DNA of 64,000 bases, taken from positions 11,265-75,264 of the forward strand of contig JANPIC010000056.1 of assembly GCA_031424795.1 (NCBI GenBank). The letters are read 5' to 3'. The position numbers and the translations under genes were made by a program. Position 1 is the stretch's first letter. Each line of letters starts with the position of its first letter. Under the pieces are notes generated by a model, which saw only the letters and a list, made by a program, of their open reading frames with translations, did no database searches and was not told where the DNA came from. Shown here piece by piece: positions 1-8,338 of the stretch. This DNA is from Aalborgiella sp031424795 (GTDB lineage Bacteria; Pseudomonadota; Gammaproteobacteria; Burkholderiales; Burkholderiaceae_C).

Positions 1-2
1 CG

Positions 3-557
3 GGCGTTTCCGGTTGGGCCCAAATTCCAGTGACATTACGACGCATGGGTGGCTTGCTGGCATTGTTGTTGGCATGGTTGGCTGTTGCGCAAGCACGTGT
101 TCAAGGGGTTAATTACCTAATGTCTGTCTTAACACTGGTTTGGGTGGCAGACAGTTTTGCCTACTTCGCTGGCAGAACCTGGGGCGGAAAATTCACCGCA
201 AACAAACTTGCGCTTAGCATTAGCCCCGGCAAAAGCTGGGAAGGTGTTTGGGGCGGTGTGGTTGGTGTGTTCTTGCTTGCGATGACGTGGGTATGGGCTG
301 ACGGCTATTGGCAAAGTATAGTGCCCAGCTTGTATTCTCGGTTGCAAAGTCAAAATTTAGCTGTGATGGCTATTGCCTTGTTATTTTTAACAGCCATGAG
401 TGTGGTTGGTGATTTGATTGAATCCTTGATCAAACGCAGTGCTGGCGTGAAAGATTCGAGTGGGTTATTGCCAGGCCATGGTGGCGTGCTTGATCGGGTT
501 GATGCTTTGCTACCTGCACTTCCTATCGCCATGATGTTGACTTCTTTGGTGAATTGA
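3..557 (+). CDS. cdsA: Phosphatidate cytidylyltransferase, C-terminal part (partial at window edge)
   Basis: The frame is open from the first bases of the window, so the N-terminus lies outside. CdsA makes CDP-diacylglycerol from phosphatidic acid and CTP at the inner membrane, the branch point for phospholipids. The fragment has several hydrophobic segments and, near the C-terminus, the family signature: SLIKRSAGVKDSSG followed closely by LPGHGGVLDRVD, with the conserved Lys-Asp and the DRxD acidic pair. The next gene, dxr, starts 12 bases after the stop, as in the usual uppS-cdsA-dxr-rseP-bamA order. An internal GTG at 30 is not the real start because the upstream codons (GVSGWAQIPV) continue the protein. 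Confidence 0.93.
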   Translation, partial: GVSGWAQIPVTLRRMGGLLALLLAWLAVAQARVQGVNYLMSVLTLVWVADSFAYFAGRTWGGKFTANKLALSISPGKSWEGVWGGVVGVFLLAMTWVWADGYWQSIVPSLYSRLQSQNLAVMAIALLFLTAMSVVGDLIESLIKRSAGVKDSSGLLPGHGGVLDRVDALLPALPIAMMLTSLVN

Positions 558-569
558 CTGATAAATTAA

Positions 570-1781
570 ATGACAAATTTAATGAGAAAGCAGCGCATAG
601 CCATCCTTGGCTCAACGGGTTCTATCGGTACAAGTACGCTGGATGTTATTGCTAGGCATCCTGACAGATTTGAGGTTTTTGCACTTACCTCGTCAACGCA
701 AGTTGACCTGATGTTGGCTCAAATCATTCAATTCAAGCCTAAATTTGCAGTGATGGCAAGTGTTGAGCACGGTAAAGAATTAGCACGATTGGTAAAGCTT
801 AATTCTCTTTCGGTCGACGTATTATCCGGTTCATTAGCTATTGAAAATATAGCAAAACATGAGTCCATTGATGTTGTCATGGCTGCTATTGTTGGCGCTG
901 CTGGATTGGCACCTTGCTTAGCTGCGGCAAGTGCCGGGAAACGGCTTTTATTGGCAAACAAGGAAGCATTGGTCGTGGGTGCAGAGTTGTTTTTAGACGT
1001 CGTCAAATCTGGCGGTGCTACGCTGCTGCCGATCGACAGTGAGCATTCAGCGATTTTTCAATGCTTGCCTAGCGATAGAAGCACGTGGGCAAGTAGCGTT
1101 GAAAAAATCATCTTGACAGCTTCAGGCGGGCCTTTCCGTACGCGTGACATTTCTAGTTTAAGCGCCGTCACACCTAGCGAGGCTTGCTTGCATCCTAATT
1201 GGGTCATGGGGCGAAAAATCTCAGTAGATTCCGCAACCATGATGAACAAGGCGCTTGAAGTTATTGAAGCAAAATACTTATTCAATGTTGAACTTAAGCA
1301 AATTGAAGTGGTCATACACCCTCAAAGTGTGATTCATTCTATGGTGCAATTCCGTGATGCTTCCGTACTTGCACAACTTGGTACGCCCGACATGCGCGGC
1401 CCTATTGCATACGGACTGTCTTGGCCTAATAGAATTGAAAATGGTGCTTCAGCAATTGATTTTAAAAACCTATCTGAGATGACTTTTGAGGCTATCGATA
1501 GTAACAATCACCCCGAACGGTTTCCGGGCTTGGCTTTAGCTTGGGATGTACTCCGTGCGCCAGCTGGAACTACCGCTGTGTTGAATGCGGCTAATGAAAT
1601 TGCGGTGCAAGCGTTTTTGGATGAGCGCATCAGGTTTGATCAAATCCATGGCGTCAATCAATCTACGCTTTCTGCAGTTCTGCCAGCGAAGCCTATGAAT
1701 CTAGGTGATTTATTGGCAATAGATGCGACATCTCGCGAAGCTGCGCTAGCACAAGTCAAGCGCTTCGAGGCTAAACCATGA
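570..1781 (+). CDS. dxr: 1-deoxy-D-xylulose 5-phosphate reductoisomerase
   Basis: First committed enzyme of the MEP isoprenoid pathway: it isomerises and reduces DXP to MEP with NADPH and a divalent metal. Visible: NADPH-binding GSTGSIGTSTLDV near residue 14, LLANKEALVVGA, the metal/substrate block PIDSEHSAIFQCL near residue 153, and NWVMGRKISVDSATMMNKAL near 210. The length of 403 residues is normal. An alternative ATG at 582 would trim four residues. The stop overlaps the rseP start. ispG, a later MEP gene, is also in this window at 57897. Codons near 836-857 match the core of the dispersed repeat described below, without lengthening the protein. Confidence 0.97.
   Translation: MTNLMRKQRIAILGSTGSIGTSTLDVIARHPDRFEVFALTSSTQVDLMLAQIIQFKPKFAVMASVEHGKELARLVKLNSLSVDVLSGSLAIENIAKHESIDVVMAAIVGAAGLAPCLAAASAGKRLLLANKEALVVGAELFLDVVKSGGATLLPIDSEHSAIFQCLPSDRSTWASSVEKIILTASGGPFRTRDISSLSAVTPSEACLHPNWVMGRKISVDSATMMNKALEVIEAKYLFNVELKQIEVVIHPQSVIHSMVQFRDASVLAQLGTPDMRGPIAYGLSWPNRIENGASAIDFKNLSEMTFEAIDSNNHPERFPGLALAWDVLRAPAGTTAVLNAANEIAVQAFLDERIRFDQIHGVNQSTLSAVLPAKPMNLGDLLAIDATSREAALAQVKRFEAKP
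836..857 (+). repeat. Core of dispersed repeat inside dxr (partial)
   Basis: These 22 bases are identical to the 3' half of the intergenic copy at 54289-54310, AGCTATTGAAAATATAGCAA plus AA. They are read in frame as LAIENIAK within dxr. The upstream half of the element is not recognisable here, and the dxr protein has no extra residues at this point compared with my memory of other Dxr proteins, so this is either an eroded copy or a coincidence. Confidence 0.45.
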
Positions 1782-3154
1782 TGACCATATTGGCTTTCGT
1801 TGCTGCATTGGCATTGCTGATTGCCATTCATGAGTATGGCCACTATCGTGTTGCCGTGGCATGTGGCGTCAAGGTGCTGAAATTTTCGATAGGCTTCGGT
1901 AAAACCATTTTTAAGTGGCAACCCAGAGGCTCAGATACTGAATTTGTCATAGGTATGCTGCCGCTCGGTGGTTTTGTCAAAATGTTGGATGAGCGCGAAG
2001 CACCTGTACCGGCTGATCAAAAACATCTGGCATTCAACACGCAGCCCTTGCGCAAACGTGTCGCTATTGTGGCTGCTGGTCCTATTGCCAATTTGGTTTT
2101 GGCGATTTTCTTGTATTCAGTTGTGAATTGGATGGGTGTTCAAGAGGCTAAGGCTATTTTGGCAAGCCCTGTAGCAGGCTCTATCGCGCAGCGTGCTGGT
2201 TTAATAGGTGGTGAGCATGTGCCGCAAGCGAGTTTTGTGGGCGAAGATTTGCATCAAATTCAGTCCATGGAAGGTTTGCGGTGGCTTATTACTCGCGGGG
2301 CATTGGATGGTCAAAATGTTAGGTTGGCTGTTGCCGCATCGGCTAACTCTCCCACGCGAGAGGTTGTTCTTGATTTAGCGACGTTAGATGTGAAAGAAGT
2401 AGATGCGCAATTGTTTCAAAAAATTGGTATCACTGGACCGTGGACAAAACCAATTCTTGGGGAAATGCAAGAGGATAGCGCAGCTAAACGAGCTGGTTTG
2501 CAGCTCGGTGACATTGTGACAAAAGTTGATGACGTACTTGTGGTCGATGCTCAACAACTGCGGCAGTTGATTCGAGCATCTGTTGCAGTAAACGACAAAC
2601 AAACTGTCGCTGTAACAAGAAATTGGACCGTTTCGAGGGCGGGGCAGTTGATCAATATTCCAGTTACGGTAGACATGAAAACTGAAGAAAATCGTCAAAT
2701 TGGCAGAATTGGTGCATTTGTCGGTACTCTGCCAGAGATGACGACGGTGAGCTACGATTTTTTCGATGGTTTACAAGCTGGCGCGGTTAGAACGTGGGAT
2801 GTGTCTGTGTTGACGCTGAAAATGATGGGAAAAATGCTTGTTGGACAAGCTTCTCTCAAGAATTTAAGCGGCCCGTTGACCATTGCTGACTATGCGGGAA
2901 AGTCGGCGAGCTTAGGGTTGACGTCGTATCTTGTTTTTTTGGCGCTGATTAGTGTAAGTTTAGGTGTGCTGAATTTGTTACCGCTACCTGTGCTGGATGG
3001 TGGCCATCTGATGTATTATCTCTGGGAAGGCGTGACAGGCAAAGCAGTTTCAGAACTGTGGACTGAGCGCTTGCAGCGAGGCGGCGTTGCCTTGCTTTTT
3101 AGTATGATGTTCATAGCGCTTTACAACGATGTGACTAGACTATTTGCTATTTAA
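1778..3154 (+). CDS. rseP: RIP metalloprotease RseP (site-2 protease)
   Basis: Inner-membrane zinc protease that cleaves anti-sigma factor RseA within the membrane, releasing sigma-E, and clears signal-peptide remnants. The zinc motif HEYGH is at residues 18-22 in the first membrane helix. Two PDZ-like regions fill the middle (roughly 125-310), and the second active-site region LPLPVLDGGHL, with the zinc-binding Asp, is near residue 400. The length of 458 is normal. It overlaps dxr by four bases (ATGA) and abuts bamA, so translation is probably coupled through the operon. Confidence 0.97.
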   Translation: MMTILAFVAALALLIAIHEYGHYRVAVACGVKVLKFSIGFGKTIFKWQPRGSDTEFVIGMLPLGGFVKMLDEREAPVPADQKHLAFNTQPLRKRVAIVAAGPIANLVLAIFLYSVVNWMGVQEAKAILASPVAGSIAQRAGLIGGEHVPQASFVGEDLHQIQSMEGLRWLITRGALDGQNVRLAVAASANSPTREVVLDLATLDVKEVDAQLFQKIGITGPWTKPILGEMQEDSAAKRAGLQLGDIVTKVDDVLVVDAQQLRQLIRASVAVNDKQTVAVTRNWTVSRAGQLINIPVTVDMKTEENRQIGRIGAFVGTLPEMTTVSYDFFDGLQAGAVRTWDVSVLTLKMMGKMLVGQASLKNLSGPLTIADYAGKSASLGLTSYLVFLALISVSLGVLNLLPLPVLDGGHLMYYLWEGVTGKAVSELWTERLQRGGVALLFSMMFIALYNDVTRLFAI

Positions 3155-5487
3155 TGAAACAATCAAACAAACCAAATATCAATACCATGCTGGCGAATGT
3201 TGCTCAAAAGGGCGCTCAAAAGGCAGTTTTCTTGGCTGTATCGCTTTTAGCTTCAGCGGCTACTTGGGCCGTTACCCCCTTTGCTGTCAAAGATATTCGT
3301 GTCGAAGGTTTGCAGCGCGTGGAGCCTGGAACCGTTTTTGCCACACTACCTTTTCGCATTGGTGATACCTACGACGATGAAAAGGGCTCCGTTGCTATTC
3401 GTTCTTTATTTGCATTAGGTGTTTTCAAAGACGTGCGCGTTGAAGTAAATGGCGACGTTTTGGTGTTGATTGTCGAAGAACGCCCAACAGTCGCTGGCAT
3501 TGAGTTTTCCGGTACAAAAGAATTTGACAAAGAAGCACTGACTAGAGCCATGCGTGAAATCGGTCTGACCGATGGCCGCCCGTTCGACAAAGCGCTGTTA
3601 GACAAAGCAGAGCAAGAATTGAAGCGTCAGTATTTAACGCGAAGCTTGTACGCTGCTGAAATCGTGACGACAGTGACTCCGATTGAAAGAAACCGGGTCA
3701 ACCTCACGTTCAGTGTGGTTGAGGGCGATGTCGCCAAGATCAAAGAAATTCGCATCACGGGTAACAAGGCTTTTAGTGAGTCTACTTTGCGTGGCTTGTT
3801 TGATCTGGACACAGGCGGTTTGTTGAGCTGGTACACGAAAAGTGACCGTTACACCAGATCAAAGTTGAATGCCGATATTGAAACCATGCGCTCGTATTAT
3901 TTGGCACGTGGATACTTAGAGTTTAAAGTTGAATCTCAACAAGTTTCGATTTCAACGGACAAGAAAGATATTGTTATTGCGATAGAAGTCGTAGAGGGCG
4001 AGCGTTTTACGGTGTCTGATGTCAAGCTTGCGGGTAGCTTTTTGGGGCGGGATGATAAATTTAAATCCTTGGTGACAGTAGAAGCTGGTCAAGAATACAG
4101 TGCAGACAAGATCGCCGAGACCAATAAGGCGATGGTTAGCTACTTTGGTGATTTTGGATTTGCCTTTGCGCGTATTATTGTTAAGCCTGAAATTGATCGT
4201 GCTAAAAATCAAGTCGCCTTGACTTTGACTGCTGAGCCTGGTCAACGCGCTTATGTTCGACGGATTAATATATCTGGCAATAACAGAACGCGCGATGAAG
4301 TTATTCGACGTGAGCTACGCCAATTTGAGTCATCTTGGTACGACGGCGAAAAACTCAGAACGTCTAGAGACCGTGTAGATCGTTTGGGATTTTTTAAAGA
4401 CGTGCAATTTGACACCCAAGAAATACCTAATGCGCCAGATCAAGTTGATATTAATATTGTTGTTGCCGAAAAGCCTACTGGCAATATTAACTTTGGTGCA
4501 GGCTATTCCACATCTGACAAATTGACGTTTCAGTTTGGTATCAAGCAAGAAAATATCTTCGGCTCTGGTAATTACTTGGGTGTTGATCTCAACACTGGTA
4601 AGTTGAACCGCGCGCTGTCAATCACCACGATTGACCCATACTTCACCGAAGATGGTATTTCTCGCATTTATGACGCCTACTACCGTACAACAACACCAGC
4701 AAGTGCTGGTACGGGTGATTACAAGGTTGCAACTCTAGGTTTTGGTGTTAAATTTGGTATCCCTGTTAGTCCTGTCGACACCATATACGTTGGAGGTGGT
4801 GCTGAGCAAAATAAAATATTTACTGGGGATAACTTGCCTGCAGCGTATCTTGATTATGCGAATCAATTTGGCTACCGAAGCTACGCTATTCCATTGACCT
4901 TAGGTTGGTCACGCGATGACCGTGATAGCGCGTTGACGCCAAATTCAGGAAAACTGCAAAGATTTTCGACTGAGTGGAGTCCGGCCGGCGATGTTAATTA
5001 TGTCAAAGCGGTTGCTCAGTATCAACAATACATTCCGTTGAACAAGCAATTTACCCTTGCTTTTAACGGTGAGCTGAATTGGGGTAAAGGCTTGCGTGGC
5101 AAACCCTTCCCAGTGTTCAAAAACTCCTATTCTGGTGGCTTAGGATCGGTTCGCGGATTCGAAGCATCGTCTCTTGGACCTCTTGACGAAACCACAAAAA
5201 CGGCTTTAGGTGGTGCGAAGAAAATTACACTCAATGCAGAATTCATCACGCCTTTCCCGGGTGCTGGCAATGACAAAAGTTTGCGTTTGTATGCTTTCCT
5301 AGATGTTGGTAACGTTTACGGTGCCAATGACCCCTTTGTTTTAAGTGAACTTCGCGCATCAACTGGCGTTGGTATTAGTTGGATTTCACCTATAGGCCCC
5401 TTGCGTCTTGCGTATGCAAAACCCATCAAATCATTCACTGGGGATAAAATACAAAAAGTACAATTTCAAATCGGAACCGCCTTCTAA
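3154..5487 (+). CDS. bamA: Outer membrane protein assembly factor BamA
   Basis: Core of the BAM machine, which folds beta-barrel proteins into the outer membrane. The signal peptide is hydrophobic (AVFLAVSLLASAATWA). Five POTRA repeats cover about residues 45-440, starting at VKDIRVEGLQRVEPGTVF, followed by a 16-strand barrel. The barrel contains the lid-lock motif VRGFEASSLGP and ends in a C-terminal aromatic (QFQIGTAF), the BAM recognition signature. The length of 777 is typical. ATG at 3154 overlaps the rseP stop; an in-frame ATG at 3187 gives a more conventional signal-peptide start. bamB and bamD are also in this window (61232, 50124). Confidence 0.97.
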   Translation: MKQSNKPNINTMLANVAQKGAQKAVFLAVSLLASAATWAVTPFAVKDIRVEGLQRVEPGTVFATLPFRIGDTYDDEKGSVAIRSLFALGVFKDVRVEVNGDVLVLIVEERPTVAGIEFSGTKEFDKEALTRAMREIGLTDGRPFDKALLDKAEQELKRQYLTRSLYAAEIVTTVTPIERNRVNLTFSVVEGDVAKIKEIRITGNKAFSESTLRGLFDLDTGGLLSWYTKSDRYTRSKLNADIETMRSYYLARGYLEFKVESQQVSISTDKKDIVIAIEVVEGERFTVSDVKLAGSFLGRDDKFKSLVTVEAGQEYSADKIAETNKAMVSYFGDFGFAFARIIVKPEIDRAKNQVALTLTAEPGQRAYVRRINISGNNRTRDEVIRRELRQFESSWYDGEKLRTSRDRVDRLGFFKDVQFDTQEIPNAPDQVDINIVVAEKPTGNINFGAGYSTSDKLTFQFGIKQENIFGSGNYLGVDLNTGKLNRALSITTIDPYFTEDGISRIYDAYYRTTTPASAGTGDYKVATLGFGVKFGIPVSPVDTIYVGGGAEQNKIFTGDNLPAAYLDYANQFGYRSYAIPLTLGWSRDDRDSALTPNSGKLQRFSTEWSPAGDVNYVKAVAQYQQYIPLNKQFTLAFNGELNWGKGLRGKPFPVFKNSYSGGLGSVRGFEASSLGPLDETTKTALGGAKKITLNAEFITPFPGAGNDKSLRLYAFLDVGNVYGANDPFVLSELRASTGVGISWISPIGPLRLAYAKPIKSFTGDKIQKVQFQIGTAF

Positions 5488-6011
5488 TGAAAATTAATCT
5501 CAAACAGTCTCGCAACTCATGCCTCGTTATTTTGGCAATGGGTTTTGCAAGCATGGCTTCTGTAGCTGTTGCGCAAGAATTTAAAATCGGTTTTATCAAT
5601 ACAGATCGAATTTTTCGTGATGCAAACTCAGCAAAGACTGCTCAGGCAAAACTAGAGCAAGAGTTTCAGCGTCGCGAAAAAGATCTGAACGATCAAGGCG
5701 CGCAAATCAAAGCAGCGGCTGACAAATTGGAGAAAGAAGCCCCAACATTGGCAGAAGCGCAGCGCAATTCTCGTCAAAAACAATTGACAGACCAAGACCG
5801 TGAATTTCAACGCAAACGCCGAGAGTTTCAAGAAGACTTGAATGTTCGTAAAAACGAAGAGCTGCAGTTGGTCTTAGAACGTGCAAATAAAGTGGTTAAA
5901 CAAGTTGCTGAATCAGAAAAGTACGATTTGGTCGTTCAAGATGTGGTTTACATCAACCCTAAGCACGATATCACTGACAAAGTACTTAAAGTTTTGAACG
6001 CTACAAAGTAA
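5487..6011 (+). CDS. skp: Periplasmic chaperone Skp/OmpH
   Basis: Trimeric periplasmic chaperone that holds unfolded outer membrane proteins on their way to BAM. It has a cleavable signal peptide ending VAVAQ, then FKIGFINTDRIFRDANSAK, typical of the family. A long charged coiled coil (about residues 50-135, rich in Glu, Lys, Gln and Arg) forms the tentacles. The length of 174 is normal. Its start overlaps the bamA stop (TAATG), consistent with coupled synthesis of chaperone and insertase. Confidence 0.95.
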   Translation: MKINLKQSRNSCLVILAMGFASMASVAVAQEFKIGFINTDRIFRDANSAKTAQAKLEQEFQRREKDLNDQGAQIKAAADKLEKEAPTLAEAQRNSRQKQLTDQDREFQRKRREFQEDLNVRKNEELQLVLERANKVVKQVAESEKYDLVVQDVVYINPKHDITDKVLKVLNATK

Positions 6012-6061
6012 GCGCAATATCGGCAATTACCAGCATAAATTATTTCGGTCTTGGTTCGCGA

Positions 6062-7045
6062 GTGGCCATTTCTTTATATCAAATCATTGAAGCTTTAGGC
6101 GGGCATCTTCATGGGGATGCTAACCAGCAAATCACTGGATTGGCTTCGCTTAAGTTAGCAACATCCTCAGATGTTAGCTTCGTGAGCAACATCAAATACG
6201 AGCAAGAATTAGCGGCCTCACAAGCCGCTTGTGTCATAGTCAGTCCACATCTTGCAGCGCTAGCTGAGAAGCGTGGTTCGTACATCGTCACTGACCAACC
6301 CTATGTTTACTTTGCGTTATTGACGCAGTTTTGGAAGCGACAGTATTCGCCTAAAAGCACGGGCTCTCTACATCCAAGTGCAGTTATTGATGCTACAGCA
6401 ATCGTCGACAAAACTGCAGAGATTGGCGCATTGTGCGTCATCGAAGCTGGTGCAAGTATCGGAGCAAATACTGTACTCAAATCGCGTGTTACTGTTGGAG
6501 AGGGCTGCGTTGTTGGCGACAACTGCATATTGCATTCGGGTGTTGTTATTGGTGCAGATGGGTTCGGTTTTGCGCCGCAAAAATCATCGCAAGAGCTTAG
6601 TTGGGTAAAAATTGAGCAATTGGGTGCTGTGCTTATTGGCAATGGTGTTGAAATCGGTGCCAATACCTGCGTTGACCGTGGCGCTTTGCACGACACAGTC
6701 ATTGAAGACGGCGTGAAGCTAGATAACTTGATTCAAATTGGGCATAACGTCCGCATTGGTGCACACACTATTATTGCAGCAGCGACAGCCGTTGCTGGCA
6801 GTACTGAAATTGGCGCGTACTGCATGATTGGTGGCTGTGTCAGCATTGCAGGCCATTTGTCGATTGCACCGCATACTGAAATATCTGGTGCTTCAGTGGT
6901 GACGCACTCGATACGTAAAGCTGGCACATACACGGGTTTATTTCCTTTGGATGACAACGCTTCTTGGGGGAAAAATGCCGCCGCGTTGAAACAATTGTCC
7001 AACTTGCGCGATAGACTACGGTTATTAGAAAAAAATAAACAATAA
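6062..7045 (+). CDS. lpxD: UDP-3-O-(3-hydroxyacyl)glucosamine N-acyltransferase
   Basis: Third step of lipid A synthesis: transfers a 3-hydroxyacyl chain from ACP to UDP-3-O-acyl-glucosamine. An N-terminal uridine-binding domain (about 1-100) is followed by hexapeptide repeats forming a left-handed beta-helix. The catalytic-His region IQIGHNVRIGAHTIIAA is near residue 226, and a C-terminal helix ends in LRDRLRLLEKNK. The start is GTG (GTG GCC ATT TCT); no ATG fits the conserved N-terminus. The length of 327 is slightly short but within range. It lies in the operon between skp and fabZ. Confidence 0.96.
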   Translation: MAISLYQIIEALGGHLHGDANQQITGLASLKLATSSDVSFVSNIKYEQELAASQAACVIVSPHLAALAEKRGSYIVTDQPYVYFALLTQFWKRQYSPKSTGSLHPSAVIDATAIVDKTAEIGALCVIEAGASIGANTVLKSRVTVGEGCVVGDNCILHSGVVIGADGFGFAPQKSSQELSWVKIEQLGAVLIGNGVEIGANTCVDRGALHDTVIEDGVKLDNLIQIGHNVRIGAHTIIAAATAVAGSTEIGAYCMIGGCVSIAGHLSIAPHTEISGASVVTHSIRKAGTYTGLFPLDDNASWGKNAAALKQLSNLRDRLRLLEKNKQ

Positions 7046-7097
7046 TTAAAATATATAAAAAAAATATATTCAAAGAATTAAAGAAAGAAAAATCAAT

Positions 7098-7547
7098 ATG
7101 ATGGATATTTACCGCATTCTCAAGCAGCTGCCACACCGCTACCCCTTTGTGCTGGTCGACAGAATCACTGAGCTTGAAAAAGGCAAATACATCAAAGGTT
7201 ATAAAAACGTTTCCATCAATGAGCCGTATTTCGTCGGCCACTTTCCACACCGCCCAGTGATGCCGGGTGTGCTGATTGTGGAAGCCTTGGCGCAAACAGC
7301 GGCTTTGCTGGGTTTTGACACGTTAGGTGTCACGCCTGACGACAGAACGATGTTTTACTTTGCCGGTATTGATGGTGTTCGCTTTAAGAAACCAGTCGCT
7401 CCAGGCGATCAACTTTGGCTAGAAATGCACGTTGACCGCGTTCGCTCAGGCATGTGGAAATTTATTGGCAAAGCTACAGTAGATGGCGAAGTCGTCACCG
7501 AAGCCACCATCATGTGCACGATCCGTATGTTGGGTGAAGACGATTAA
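7098..7547 (+). CDS. fabZ: 3-hydroxyacyl-[ACP] dehydratase FabZ
   Basis: Hot-dog-fold dehydratase of fatty acid elongation that competes with LpxA for the same 3-hydroxyacyl-ACP pool, which explains its place among the lpx genes. Visible: HRYPFVLVDR at the N-terminus, the catalytic His in GHFPHRPVMPG near residue 50, and the catalytic Glu in VEALAQTAALL. The length of 149 is standard. A 52-base AT-rich gap separates it from lpxD and ends with AAAGAAAG before ATGATGGA. It overlaps lpxA by one base. Confidence 0.97.
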   Translation: MMDIYRILKQLPHRYPFVLVDRITELEKGKYIKGYKNVSINEPYFVGHFPHRPVMPGVLIVEALAQTAALLGFDTLGVTPDDRTMFYFAGIDGVRFKKPVAPGDQLWLEMHVDRVRSGMWKFIGKATVDGEVVTEATIMCTIRMLGEDD

Positions 7548-8338
7548 TGCAGCGATTGATTCACGCAACTGCTTTAGTTGACCCTAAAGCGCAGCTGGAT
7601 GGCAGTGTTGAGATTGGCCCTTACAGTGTGGTCGGTCCGCATGTGCGCCTGGGTTCGGGCACGCGCGTGGGTGCGCATTGCGTGATTGAAGGCCACACGA
7701 CGATTGGCAAAGACAACCAAATTTTTCAATTCAATTCGATTGGTGCTATTCCGCAAGACAAAAAATACGCCGGTGAACCCTGCGAACTGCACATTGGTGA
7801 CCGCAACACCATTCGCGAGTTTTGTACTTTAAACATTGGCAGCCCCGGTGACGCAGGCGTGACGCGGGTAGGTGATGACAACTGGATCATGGCCTATGTG
7901 CATATTGCACATGACTGCCAGGTCGGCAACAAGACGATTTTGGCAAACAACACCACTTTGGGCGGTCATGTGCATTTAGCGGATTGGGTTATTGTTGGCG
8001 GACTCACGGGCATTCACCAATTCGTCAAGATAGGCGCGCATGCCATGGTGGGCTTTTCTAGCGCTGTGACGCAAGATGTACCTCCGTTCATGATGGCCGA
8101 TGGCAACCCTCTGGCTGTGCGTGGTTTCAATATCGAAGGGTTGCGCCGTCGCCAGTTCAGCGAAGAACGCATTTCTGCCGTCAAGCAGATGCACAAATTG
8201 CTGTATCGCACAGGCAAAACCTTGGCTCAAGCCACGGTTGAGATTGCTGAACTTTCACAAAGCATGCCCCAAGCAGCCGCAGACGTGGCGTTGATGAGCC
8301 AGTTTTTAGCCAGCAGTACGCGCGGCATTGCAAGGTGA
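7547..8338 (+). CDS. lpxA: UDP-N-acetylglucosamine acyltransferase
   Basis: First step of lipid A synthesis: moves a 3-hydroxyacyl chain from ACP to the 3-OH of UDP-GlcNAc. The N-terminal two thirds is hexapeptide-repeat beta-helix (VEIGPYSVVGPHVRLGSGT). The active-site segment VHIAHDCQVGNKT contains the catalytic His near residue 122, and a helical C-terminal domain follows. The length of 263 is typical. ATG at 7547 overlaps the fabZ stop (TAATG). The downstream lpxB starts inside the last codons. Confidence 0.97.
   Translation: MQRLIHATALVDPKAQLDGSVEIGPYSVVGPHVRLGSGTRVGAHCVIEGHTTIGKDNQIFQFNSIGAIPQDKKYAGEPCELHIGDRNTIREFCTLNIGSPGDAGVTRVGDDNWIMAYVHIAHDCQVGNKTILANNTTLGGHVHLADWVIVGGLTGIHQFVKIGAHAMVGFSSAVTQDVPPFMMADGNPLAVRGFNIEGLRRRQFSEERISAVKQMHKLLYRTGKTLAQATVEIAELSQSMPQAAADVALMSQFLASSTRGIAR

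Noticed and set aside
7046..7097. AT-rich gap between lpxD and fabZ as a possible promoter or terminator
   Set aside because: No stem with a U-run and no convincing -35/-10 pair; most likely an intra-operon spacer.
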